Positions 36,491-44,833 of a stretch of DNA of 64,000 bases are shown in pieces. The stretch comes from Planctomycetota bacterium (GTDB taxonomy: Bacteria; Planctomycetota; Planctomycetia; Pirellulales; Pirellulaceae), in contig JAPLNL010000011.1 of NCBI GenBank assembly GCA_026692905.1, forward strand, positions 104,991-168,990, in the 5' to 3' direction. The notes below the pieces were generated by a model, which was not told where the DNA came from, did no database searches, and saw only the letters and a program-made list of their open reading frames with translations. The position numbers and the translations under genes are program-made. How positions within the stretch are numbered: position 1 is the stretch's first letter; each line of letters starts with the position of its first letter.

Positions 36491-36825
36491 TTGAACGACG
36501 ACGAACTCCAAAACGAATTCGCGACCAACGAGCTTGTCGTCGTTGTGCATGGCTTTGGTGCACCTCAATCTGTAATGTGGCCGCTTGCTGGCCGACTAAA
36601 GTCGTCCGGTTTTCGCGTTTGTTTTTGGAATTACCTTTCCCTTTTCGCTTCGATTGAGACTCACGCAGAGCGATTCTCGGAGTACCTCTCGACAAAGCTA
36701 TTCAGCGAGTCTCGTTTCCACATTGTGGCCCACAGCTAGTTCGCCAACATGCTTCGATTGCTGGCGATCAATGTGATGATCCGAAGATCACCTTGTCGAT
36801 GCGTTGCGTCTCTCGCGTTTGTTGA
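36491..36825 (+). pseudogene. Remnant of an alpha/beta-hydrolase (lipase/esterase) gene
   Basis: The N-terminal 80 residues read as a lipase, with ATNELVVVVHGFGAPQSVMW, PLAGRLKSSGFRVCFWNY and FHIVAHS, where the nucleophile elbow (HSMGG or similar) should follow. Instead a TAG at 36737-36739 ends the frame. In another frame the sequence continues LVRQHASIAGDQ, which resembles the region just after the elbow, and then stops at 36823-36825. A short deletion with a frameshift removed the catalytic serine loop. The start would be TTG at 36491. A gene-length remainder is not present. Confidence 0.65.
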
Positions 36826-36900
36826 ATTCGTTCTTCACCAATCAATGCCCTTCAAGGCGTATTCGCATGTTGTCCTTGTCCGTTTTTCAACTTGTCGACG

Positions 36901-36998
36901 GTGCGACAAGCGAGGTGCGACAAGCGAGGTGCGACAAGCGAGGTGCGACAAGCGAGGTGCGACAAGCGAGGTGCGACAAGCGAGGTGCGACAAGCGAG
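36901..36998. repeat. 14-bp minisatellite, seven perfect copies
   Basis: The unit GTGCGACAAGCGAG is repeated seven times without error and followed by one degenerate copy. It lies in the decayed zone after the lipase remnant. It is open in several frames only because 14 is not a multiple of three and contains no stops; no protein is supported. There is no spacer structure, so it is not a CRISPR array. Confidence 0.95.
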
Positions 36999-37091
36999 GC
37001 GCGAACAAGAACTGGACCGTTCAACGTTTGCCCCCATCAGGAGCTTGTTACGTTTGCCACGTAATGGTGGACAGGCTGTTAGACCTGCCTG

Positions 37092-37164
37092 GAGTTGGTA
37101 CAGGATTCGAACCTGTTACAGTCAGAGTTTCAATCTGATGCTCTACCTATTGAGCTAACCGTTC
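37092..37164 (-). tRNA. tRNA-Phe(GAA)-like, degenerate acceptor stem
   Basis: On the minus strand, the D arm (TAGCTCAATAGGTAGAGC), the anticodon arm (TCAGA-TTGAAAC-TCTGA, anticodon GAA), a 5-base variable loop and the T arm (ACAGG-TTCGAAT-CCTGT) all pair perfectly. The acceptor stem does not: 5' GAACGGT against 3' ACCAACT pairs only at the inner three positions plus one G-T. CCA is not properly placed. It is therefore probably a tRNA pseudogene or a remodelled copy whose 5' or 3' end was replaced; a functional gene is less likely. Confidence 0.6.
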
Positions 37165-37719
37165 ATCAACGACAATCCCTTCGACACCATGTCCGGAACA
37201 TACATTCGCAAGTCGAAAACAGACGCGTAGTATGCCGCTGGAAGGTTGTCGTTGAGGAGCCCCTTTTTCAAAGTGCTCGGTGGAAGGAGTAGCAGATAAG
37301 CTGAAAGGTTCGGGGCAAGTACATCGCCATCTGTGTTATTGGTCAATTAGCCGGTGGGCGCTATCCCTGGTTTTCTAAGTGCTTGGCATTTGTCGAGAAC
37401 CGCGGCTAACGTTTTCGTTTCAATAAAGACTTTTGCTGACTTGCATACTATGCAGATCAATAGTCGAGAATCGATTGGCCGAAAAAAAGCGAAAGAAAAG
37501 CGGGAAAATTCTGGAGTACGAACTTGATTTTGCGATTCCTTTTTCGTCTCCTTTTGTTCTTTTCGGCCAACTTCATCCAGGCTCCATCCTTGTGGCTGGA
37601 TGTTCCTTCTCCGGCCACAAAAACTTTTGCCCTGCATCACGTTCAGCAGCGACTAAACTATAATCTGCAGTTCGCCCGACTTGGATTTGTCTCGTAAGCA
37701 CTCCGGAGTTTCTCAGTTC
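37165..37719. other. Decayed intergenic stretch
   Basis: No gene is recognised between the tRNA-like sequence and the next cytochrome-type gene. A 10-bp inverted pair (TCAACGACAA / TTGTCGTTGA, about 70 bases apart) is present near 37166-37255. The sequence is AT-richer near 37480-37560. Confidence 0.4.
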
Positions 37720-40700
37720 ATGGCTCGAAATCCTCTCGGTTGGCAGCCCATGCTAACCCTTTCCTTGCTGGGCTTGTTGGTCAATCCGCAACTTGCGTTG
37801 GCTCAAGAAAAATCCGCTGCAGCGCCAAAGTTCAATCAAGATGTTCGGCCCATCCTGTCCAGCGCATGTTATCGCTGCCACGGCTTTGATGCCAAAACTC
37901 GCGAAGCTGAACTGCGACTCGACATCGAAGATGGCGCCTTCGCCAAACGTGCGTCAGGCGAACAAGCGATCGTGCCTGGGAAACTGGACGAAAGTCTCAT
38001 CTGGGCTCGAATCCAATCGAGTGATCCGGAGATGGTGATGCCTCCGCCATCATCCAAACGACAGCTTACCGACAGCGAAAAGCAGACCCTTTCGAAGTGG
38101 ATCGAACAAGGAGCCAAATACGAAAAACACTGGTCCTTTGAGTCGATTTCGGCAGCCCAAGAAGAAGATCGTACCATCGATACTTTTCTTGAGCTTGAGC
38201 GCAAAAACAAGGGACTTGTGGCGCAGGGCCAAGCCGATCCGATAACCCAAGTTCGTCGTTTGGCCTTTACGTTGACGGGACTACCACCTGCGTTGTCCGA
38301 TGTCGATGCATTTGTGGCAAACCCAACCGATGACAACTATCGAAAACTTGCGGAACAGTATCTCGCTTCACCGCACTACGGCGAAGAGATGGCTCGGCAC
38401 TGGCTCGACGTCGCTCGGTACGGTGATACGCACGGCATGCACTTGGACAACGAACGACAAGCCTGGGCCTATCGCGACTGGGTCGTCAATGCGTTCAATA
38501 GCAACATGCCCTTCTCACAGTTCACGATCGAACAGTTAGCTGGTGATCTTCTCCCGAATCCAACACTCTCCCAGCAAGTCGCAACTGGCTACAACCGTTG
38601 CAACGTTACCACAGGTGAGGGTGGGGCTATCGATGACGAGTTTCTCTTTCGCTACGCGGTCGATCGGACGAGCACCACCATTCAAACTTGGCTCGGACTG
38701 ACAGGCGGTTGTGCGGTTTGCCACGATCACAAGTACGATCCGATAAGCACTCGCGAATTTTATTCAATGTACGCGTTCTTCTACAGCGCAGCCGATCCCG
38801 CCATGGACGGAAACGTTGAGTCGACGCGCCCTTTCCTGCCTATCCCAACACCCGAACAAGCGAAAGCACTTGAACTAGCAAAGCAACGCGAGGGCCAACT
38901 GCTTACCAAGCTACAGCAGACGGCAGCGGACAAGGAGCAGATCGCGTTCGAATCGCAAGCCGCAACCCAACCAACCGGCCCAACCACCGCCGTTTGGCTA
39001 GACGATGAATTTCCGGTTGGTGCCGCGCTCCGAAACACGTCTCGCAACAGCGCCCGCTGGTCGAACGATGTCGGTGCTCCGATGGGTCGTCTCGCATTGA
39101 GGCAGGAGTTCGGTCACAGCTTCGAACAATCCATTTCAGGCGGCATCACTCCGATGTGGATTCCTGACCAGGGGTCGCTTCATGTTTGGGTGTTACCCGA
39201 CCGTTACGAATCCCCTAAGGCTATGTTCATCGATGTCCGAACGGATGCCGGCTCCAAGCGATGGGCTTGGTGCAATGATCCCGCCGATGGCAAGCTGGTG
39301 GGAGTCGGGCCAGATCGTGTTCGGGGCAAGATTCCGCAACCAGGCCGTTGGACAGAGCTGACCGTTTCCTTTGAGGATTTGAAAGTCGGGTCCAGTGTCA
39401 AAGAAATCAAACTTGGCCTTTTCGGCGGCATCTGCCATTGGGATGGAATGACAAGCACTGGAAATCAACGCCCCGAAGACCAACTTGCCTCGAACGTGAC
39501 CGCATGGTGGAACTCGGTCAAGGGAACAGCCGTTCCGCTAGCGAGCGAACCGGTTGCCAAGGCCCTCAAGGAAGGACCGGATAGTGAAGCGGGCAAAGCC
39601 CAAGTCGAGCAAGTTGCCACTTTCTTTCGCACGCACGTATCCGAGGTCGCTTCGCCAGCCGTTATGGTCGCTCGACGCAGTTGGTTAGCGGCGAGAGTCG
39701 ATCGAGCGATGATCGAAAGCCAAATTCCTGGCACGTTCATTTTTAACGACCAACCAAAGCCTCGTGAAGCGTTCGTCATGACTCGCGGCCAATACGATCA
39801 AAAGGGTGAAGCTGTTTCTCCCGGCACGCCGAAGGTCTTGCCTGCGCTGACGAAGCCTGCTGAAAAAGAACGACTCAATCGGCTCGATCTCGCAAAGTGG
39901 TTAGTCGCCGATGAAAATCCGTTGACCGCGCGAGTGACCGTCAATCGTCTCTGGCAGCAAGTTTTCGGTGTCGGCTTGGTGAAGACCAGCGACGACTTCG
40001 GCTCTCAAGGGGCACCGCCAACTCACCCCGAACTTCTAGATTCGCTAGCCAATCGATTCCGCAAGAGCGGTTGGGATATCAAGCAATGGATGCGAGAGAT
40101 GGTGATGACCGATGCATTTCGGCAATCCGCAGTCATCACTCCAGTGACGCTGAGCATCGATCCGGAAAATCGTTATTTGGCTCGTGGTCCGCGAATTCGT
40201 TTAGATGCCGAGCAAATTCGGGACAACGTCTTGGCCGTGAGCGGACTTCTCAATTCCCAAGCCGGTGGCGTAGCCTTCAAGGGATACCAGCCCAAAAATA
40301 TTTGGGAGCCGGTTGGCTATGGCGATTCGAACACGCGTTACTACATCCAAGACCACGGAGACTCGTTGTATCGACGCAGCCTTTATAGCTTTATCAAACG
40401 AACCGCACCTCCTCCCTTTATGAGTAATTTCGACGCGCCCAATCGGGAGTTGTTTTGCACCCGGCGCGAACGCAGCAACACGCCGCTGCAAGCATTGCAG
40501 CTTATGAACGATGTCCAGTATGTCGAAGCGGCAAGGGTTCTCGCAGAAGGTGTCCTGCGGAATGACAAAGTAAAACCGCAGGATCGAACCAGTTCGATTT
40601 TCCAACAATGCTTGTCCCGCAACCCGACACCAAACGAGTTGGCGGCGATCGACAAAGCCGCGGAACAGTTCCGGTTGCGGTTCAAAGAGAACCCTGCGGA

Positions 40701-40827
40701 TGCCAAGAGGCTAATCGCCGTCGGTGAGAAACCATTCGATCCGTCGTTGCCACCAGAAGAGTTGGCTGTTTGTACCTTAGTAGCCAATCTTGTCCTCAAT
40801 TTGGACGAGCTTGTTAACCGGAATTGA
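37720..40827 (+). CDS. PSCyt1-DUF1549-inserted domain-DUF1553 protein
   Basis: Second large planctomycete cytochrome-type protein, about 1035 residues. A signal peptide (LTLSLLGLLVNPQLALAQE) precedes PSCyt1 with SSACYRCHGFDAKTREAELR. DUF1549 follows (YGEEMARHWLDVARYGDTHG, second CxxCH in GGCAVCHDHKYDPISTREFY). An inserted beta-rich domain of about 200 residues comes next (TAVWLDDEFPVGAALRNTSR ... LHVWVLPDRYESPKAMFIDV), then DUF1553 (NRLDLAKWLVADENPLTARV, RSNTPLQALQLMNDVQYVEA). The ATG at 37720 is preferred because it starts the signal peptide cleanly; a TTG at 37681 adds 13 residues. Unlike the copy at 24.8 kb it has no DUF1501 neighbour; a sugar isomerase gene follows. Confidence 0.94.
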   Translation: MARNPLGWQPMLTLSLLGLLVNPQLALAQEKSAAAPKFNQDVRPILSSACYRCHGFDAKTREAELRLDIEDGAFAKRASGEQAIVPGKLDESLIWARIQSSDPEMVMPPPSSKRQLTDSEKQTLSKWIEQGAKYEKHWSFESISAAQEEDRTIDTFLELERKNKGLVAQGQADPITQVRRLAFTLTGLPPALSDVDAFVANPTDDNYRKLAEQYLASPHYGEEMARHWLDVARYGDTHGMHLDNERQAWAYRDWVVNAFNSNMPFSQFTIEQLAGDLLPNPTLSQQVATGYNRCNVTTGEGGAIDDEFLFRYAVDRTSTTIQTWLGLTGGCAVCHDHKYDPISTREFYSMYAFFYSAADPAMDGNVESTRPFLPIPTPEQAKALELAKQREGQLLTKLQQTAADKEQIAFESQAATQPTGPTTAVWLDDEFPVGAALRNTSRNSARWSNDVGAPMGRLALRQEFGHSFEQSISGGITPMWIPDQGSLHVWVLPDRYESPKAMFIDVRTDAGSKRWAWCNDPADGKLVGVGPDRVRGKIPQPGRWTELTVSFEDLKVGSSVKEIKLGLFGGICHWDGMTSTGNQRPEDQLASNVTAWWNSVKGTAVPLASEPVAKALKEGPDSEAGKAQVEQVATFFRTHVSEVASPAVMVARRSWLAARVDRAMIESQIPGTFIFNDQPKPREAFVMTRGQYDQKGEAVSPGTPKVLPALTKPAEKERLNRLDLAKWLVADENPLTARVTVNRLWQQVFGVGLVKTSDDFGSQGAPPTHPELLDSLANRFRKSGWDIKQWMREMVMTDAFRQSAVITPVTLSIDPENRYLARGPRIRLDAEQIRDNVLAVSGLLNSQAGGVAFKGYQPKNIWEPVGYGDSNTRYYIQDHGDSLYRRSLYSFIKRTAPPPFMSNFDAPNRELFCTRRERSNTPLQALQLMNDVQYVEAARVLAEGVLRNDKVKPQDRTSSIFQQCLSRNPTPNELAAIDKAAEQFRLRFKENPADAKRLIAVGEKPFDPSLPPEELAVCTLVANLVLNLDELVNRN

Positions 40828-40836
40828 CCCCGCTTT

Positions 40837-40954
40837 TTTGACTTTGCTCCCCGCGCCCCTTTTTAGGGGCGCAGTGAAGCGTTTTGTAGCGAAACTCGTC
40901 AAGAGTTTCGGTCGTTTAGGCGATTCAGCCGAAAGTCTTGACGACTTTCGCTAC
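40837..40954. repeat. Double-hairpin family B, copy 4 with G/C-rich box (inverted)
   Basis: The same composite as at 5660-5775 but in the opposite orientation: a TTTGACTTTGCTCCCC box, a CGCCCCTTTTTAGGGGCG hairpin, then the double hairpin at 40886-40954. A degenerate half of family D follows at about 40991-41038. The box also recurs near 63732 and, truncated, near 54598. Confidence 0.85.
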
Positions 40955-41062
40955 CCAAAAGCTGACTGCTAAACGACTTAATCAACCAGCCCGTTAGCGA
41001 GGGATTGCCGCCGAACTCTCGCTTATGCGTCGGGTTACCCACCCACCCATTCCAATCACACC

Positions 41063-41950
41063 ATGCCAAAAATCGCCGCGTTTCCTAAAGCCTACATGCA
41101 AGCCCTCTGCAAAGATGGGACAATGAAGTTGTCCGAGTGGTTCGAGCTCGCCTCGACCTTGGAAATCGATGGACTCGAGTTTTACGCAGGCTTTATCGAG
41201 ATGACGGACGACTCGAAGTGGTCGGACTTTCGCCAACAAGTCGAGTCGCTTGGAATGACGATTCCGATGCTCTGCTGCTCTCCAGACTTCACGCATCCCG
41301 ATGAGTCCTTTCGAAATCGTGAAATCGCAAAGCAGAAGCGTTGGATCGATATGACAGCCGCTTTGGGTGGCAGTTACTGCCGCGTCTTGAGCGGCCAAAG
41401 GCGACCTGAATTAACGGCCGAACAAGGTGTTCAGTTGGCGGCCGATTCCATCAAAGCATGCCTTCCGCATGCCACGTCCAACGGTATCACTTTGATCCTT
41501 GAGAATCACTACAAGGATGATTTTTGGGAGTACCCTGAGTTTGCTCAGAAGATAGATGTTTTCTGTTCTTTGGTCAGCGCGATTGATCATCCCTCATTCG
41601 GAGTCAACTACGACCCAAGCAACGCGTACATCGCCGGGGATGACCCGATCGAATTGCTTAAGCGAGTCTCGCATCGCGTGGTAACGATGCACGCCAGCGA
41701 TCGCTATTTGATCGAAGGAACGCTCGAGGATTTGCGACGCGAAGAAGGAGGTGCTGCAGGCTATGCCAAACGGCTCCGCCACGGCGAGATTGGTCAAGGG
41801 CTCAACGACTACGACGCTATCTTTACCGAGTTAAAGCGAGTTGGATTCGACAGCTGGATCAGCATCGAAGATGGCGTCGACGGGATCGAACAACTACAAC
41901 GAAGCGCCGCATTCTTGAAAAAGAAGATCAGCCAGTATTGGCCGAGTTGA
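41063..41950 (+). CDS. Sugar phosphate isomerase/epimerase (xylose isomerase-like TIM barrel)
   Basis: A 295-residue TIM-barrel protein. It starts KIAAFPKAYMQALCKDGTMK and has IDGLEFYAGFIEM, LRVLSG-type RVLSGQRRPEL, TLILENHYKDDFWEYPE, NYDPSNAYIAGDDPIELL, VVTMHASDR and, near the end, GFDSWISIEDGVDGIEQL. The Glu, Asp, His and Glu expected to hold the divalent metal are visible in ENHY, NYDPS, MHASD and SIED. There is no signal peptide, so it is cytoplasmic. The sugar is unknown. It may be co-transcribed with the preceding gene but an element lies between them. Confidence 0.9.
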   Translation: MPKIAAFPKAYMQALCKDGTMKLSEWFELASTLEIDGLEFYAGFIEMTDDSKWSDFRQQVESLGMTIPMLCCSPDFTHPDESFRNREIAKQKRWIDMTAALGGSYCRVLSGQRRPELTAEQGVQLAADSIKACLPHATSNGITLILENHYKDDFWEYPEFAQKIDVFCSLVSAIDHPSFGVNYDPSNAYIAGDDPIELLKRVSHRVVTMHASDRYLIEGTLEDLRREEGGAAGYAKRLRHGEIGQGLNDYDAIFTELKRVGFDSWISIEDGVDGIEQLQRSAAFLKKKISQYWPS

Positions 41951-42060
41951 TGAAGACGGCAACGCTGAGAAGCTTTTCTATCAGGAAGAGCAATAGGTGA
42001 CGCTTCAAGAGTCACATCCGACAGATGGGACTTTTGGCAGTTGTCGACAGGAACTTTTGA

Positions 42061-43491
42061 TCATTGTCGTTTTGTCAGGCTCGGGGCTTGCCAACAGCCG
42101 AGCAGATGTCGCAAGCACTGCTCCAACGTTCTCGTTCGAAAGGGGAAGTCATCTTCGAGCAGACGACGGCAATTGGCTCGGGTGCTGGCCAGCAACATGG
42201 CATCCGCCATTTCCCCAAGCAACATTCTCAACGCGAACGCAGGTGCGGGGAGTAACGAGGGTCTATTGAGGACTTTACCAAGCGTTTTGACAAAAGTTTT
42301 GTTGTCCGTGTTTTCCGGCGCGACCAAGTTGTAGGCACCGGTGCATTTTGGATTGGCGGCGAGATACAGGAATGCAGCAGCTGCATCATCGACGTGGATC
42401 CAGCTCCAATATTGGCGACCGCTACCAACCGGACCACCGACACCCAATCGAAACGGGGGGAGTAGTTTTGCGAGCGCGCCTTGCCTCGGATGCAACGCGA
42501 TTCCAAGCCGGCCAATGGCTACTCGATTTCCTGCTCGCTCGTATCCCATCGCAGCAGCTTCCCAGTCGCGTGCGAGCTCTGCCATGAGATCACTTCCAGG
42601 ATTGTCCGTTTCGTCCAGTACTTGATCTGCTCGATCGCCGTAGATACCGACTGCCGACGCGCAGATCAATGCTTTAGGAGGCGAAGCAAGTTGAGTAAGA
42701 TCACGAACGAGCGATTGGGTCGCGTCCACTCGGCTTATCCGAATTTCACGCTTCGTTGCTTCAGTCCAGCGTGTTGATGCGACTCCTTTTCCCGCCAAGT
42801 GGACGATGGCGTCTAAACCTTGCATGACGTCTGGGTTGGAAAATCCGCCCTCTGCCTGCCAGGTCACCTTTTGGGACGATAACGGAAAGTCCATCGCTCG
42901 ATCTTTTGTGGCTGGACGCAGTATCCGAACGACTTGATGCCCCAACACTGCGAGCAAGTCGACGAGTCTGCGGCCGATCAAACCTGTACTACCCGTGACA
43001 CCGATCCTCAGGATCCGATTGGATGCATGTTCGCGTAGAAAACGCTGAAGAGTTAGGTCCGCTTGGGTGGTCTTGTGACGGTAATGAAACATTGCCTCAA
43101 GTTTGCTTTTGACGATCGGCGAGCCGAGCGAGCCAAACCAACCGAACTTGTTTTCGTACTGGACTTGGTCACTCAAAGTCGATCTCCCGAACCCATTTTC
43201 CTCGAAGAGATGGTCGTGGACCCAGGACTTGAATGGCCCAGAGACTTGAATGTCTTGAAAGCTCCTCGGGGGATTCCACTGGGTGTGTCGAGCGAGCCAC
43301 GTGACGGGAACTCCGAAGAGCGAGTTCTTGATCACAACCTCCGAACCAACGGCCAGCGAGTCACTGCGTTTTAGGATCGAGATGTTTTCCCAAGGTGGGA
43401 TGAGGCGATTCAGAGCGCTAGGGTTAGCGTGATATTGATGCAGGTCCTCAACATCACCATCGATCGTTGAGGTACGTTTGAAGATTGGCAT
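42061..43491 (-). CDS. SRPBCC domain-TIGR01777-type epimerase fusion
   Basis: A 476-residue protein. Residues 1-150 form an SRPBCC (START-like ligand-binding) domain (FKRTSTIDGDVEDLHQYHAN, MFHYRHKTTQADL). Residues 160-460 are an NAD(P)-dependent extended SDR of the TIGR01777 (YfcH-like) type: IGVTGSTGLIGRRLVDLL, DAIVHLAGKGVASTRWTEAT, LICASAVGIYGDRADQVLDE, GPVGSGRQYWSWIHVDDAAA and YNLVAPENTDNKTFVKTLGK. The YGDR segment holds the position of the usual Tyr. Substrate unknown. It ends 3 bases before the sigma-factor gene's stop codon, and both run the same way, so the sigma gene is upstream in one transcript. Confidence 0.9.
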   Translation of the reverse strand: MPIFKRTSTIDGDVEDLHQYHANPSALNRLIPPWENISILKRSDSLAVGSEVVIKNSLFGVPVTWLARHTQWNPPRSFQDIQVSGPFKSWVHDHLFEENGFGRSTLSDQVQYENKFGWFGSLGSPIVKSKLEAMFHYRHKTTQADLTLQRFLREHASNRILRIGVTGSTGLIGRRLVDLLAVLGHQVVRILRPATKDRAMDFPLSSQKVTWQAEGGFSNPDVMQGLDAIVHLAGKGVASTRWTEATKREIRISRVDATQSLVRDLTQLASPPKALICASAVGIYGDRADQVLDETDNPGSDLMAELARDWEAAAMGYERAGNRVAIGRLGIALHPRQGALAKLLPPFRLGVGGPVGSGRQYWSWIHVDDAAAAFLYLAANPKCTGAYNLVAPENTDNKTFVKTLGKVLNRPSLLPAPAFALRMLLGEMADAMLLASTRANCRRLLEDDFPFRTRTLEQCLRHLLGCWQAPSLTKRQ

Positions 43492-43494
43492 GTA

Positions 43495-44520
43495 CTACAT
43501 TTCGGCCTCGGGGAGAGTTATCGACTCGGTCATCCCGCGGAGTTTGTCCAGAGCTCTTTTTTCGAGCTGTCGGATTCGCTCCTTGGAGACCCCTAGGGTA
43601 TCAGCAAGTCGTTGCAATGTCTGGATCCGTCGATGACCACCGAGTGAGAATCTCGCCCGAATAATGAATTTTTCTCGGCGATCCAAATGGTCGAGCATGA
43701 GTGATAAGCGGGCTCGCAATTCATGCCAACGCTTTTCGCTCATCGAGGATTCTTTTTGATCGTCGCTGATGTCGATACCGTTGTCGTGGAAACTTCCTAA
43801 ATTACGCTGCCTATCGTTTTGTTTTTCCATGACGCAACGGTAGGTGTTTCGACGAACAACCTGAGTGGCATAGGTGCTGAACCGGAAACCGAGGTCCACA
43901 TCGAATTTGTCCACAGCGCGGAGCAGTGCGACGATACCATCGCTTAGAAGATCATCAAAGCCGTTCTGAATGTTGACGAATTTCTTGACGATCGAAATGA
44001 CCAATCGCATATTCGATTTCACGATCCAGTCGCGATACCAATCCGCAGCCGTCAGAAGCCCCTCAATTCGCTTAACGTTCCATGGGTTGTCAAGATTTCC
44101 TTTTGCCCTCAGAGCCTCAGCCCGGAACCTCAAATAGTTCATTCGGTGGAAGACACTCTTTTCTTCCTCGGGAGTAAGCAGCTTGGACTCGCACAGTCGG
44201 GCCAAATGGGCAGGCAGGATTGGAGTTTTCGAAGGAGTTGCGACGCCCCCATCGATGCCCGTACCCAGAAAAAAGTCTCCTAAAATGGTTGCTTCCGCCC
44301 CCGGATCATGGAACGATTCGCTTCCGATCAACTCGATCTTGAGAGTTGCCATCCGTTTCGCGGCCAAGGCGATTTCGTCTGGATTACGTTGCTCTGGACC
44401 TGTCAGTTGAAGAAAGTGAACAAATGCTTCCTCAACGGCTTTTCTGCGGAAGGTTTTCGCAGGCATTTTGGAAGGCTTGTTAGCTTTTCTGGTCGGCTTC
44501 AAAAGCGTTGCTTGACTCAT
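43495..44520 (-). CDS. Sigma-70 family factor (group 2/3-like)
   Basis: A 341-residue sigma factor. Region 2 is NMRLVISIVKKFVNIQNGFD, DLLSDGIVALLRAVDKFDVD and LGFRFSTYATQVVRRNTYRC. Region 4 is near the C-terminus, with LQRLADTLGVSKERIRQLEK. A long N-terminal extension of about 130 residues replaces region 1.1, and region 3 is short or absent. It is larger than ECF factors but smaller than RpoD. It shares a divergent promoter region with a MerR/CarH-like regulator and precedes the SRPBCC-epimerase gene, suggesting a stress- or light-linked regulon. That last point is inference. Confidence 0.92.
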   Translation of the reverse strand: MSQATLLKPTRKANKPSKMPAKTFRRKAVEEAFVHFLQLTGPEQRNPDEIALAAKRMATLKIELIGSESFHDPGAEATILGDFFLGTGIDGGVATPSKTPILPAHLARLCESKLLTPEEEKSVFHRMNYLRFRAEALRAKGNLDNPWNVKRIEGLLTAADWYRDWIVKSNMRLVISIVKKFVNIQNGFDDLLSDGIVALLRAVDKFDVDLGFRFSTYATQVVRRNTYRCVMEKQNDRQRNLGSFHDNGIDISDDQKESSMSEKRWHELRARLSLMLDHLDRREKFIIRARFSLGGHRRIQTLQRLADTLGVSKERIRQLEKRALDKLRGMTESITLPEAEM

Positions 44521-44833
44521 TGCTAATTCTCCGTTTTCGAATGCTTAAAAGTGGAAGCGTGTGTGACTTCGCAAGTTCCAATCAACTCTACGTTCAGAAA
44601 TGGCTTCCGGATTCGTTCAATTCGTTCAATCTTTGAGTTATACCCCAATCGAGTTGCGGGAGCAAATCCAACAACAAGTCGATGGGATGGGAATTGCCCG
44701 CGAATAATTCACTTTGGTTTTGATGAGAATACGGTGTTCTGTGCACTATACTCCTTCTGTGGAGCAGGTGACGAAACGATCAAATCGTTCATTTGTTCCG
44801 TCTTACGTAGGATCGATTGGTTCCTGAGGAGTT
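44521..44833. promoter_or_regulatory. Divergent intergenic region between sigma factor and CarH-like regulator
   Basis: A 313-bp region carrying promoters for both genes in principle. A direct repeat ATTCGTTCAATTCGTTCAAT lies near 44612-44631. A TATACT box near 44745 could be a -10 element for the plus-strand gene, but no good -35 is at standard distance. GAGGAG precedes the GTG at 44834. Autoregulatory binding by the CarH-like protein is a reasonable guess, not shown. Confidence 0.4.

Noticed and set aside
36901..36998. Possible CRISPR array
   Set aside because: The 14-bp units are directly abutting with no spacers, so it is a minisatellite.
36749..37138. Coding frame across the minisatellite
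   Set aside because: Open only because the repeat lacks stops; the repeat is also open in other frames, and the frame runs through the tRNA-like sequence.
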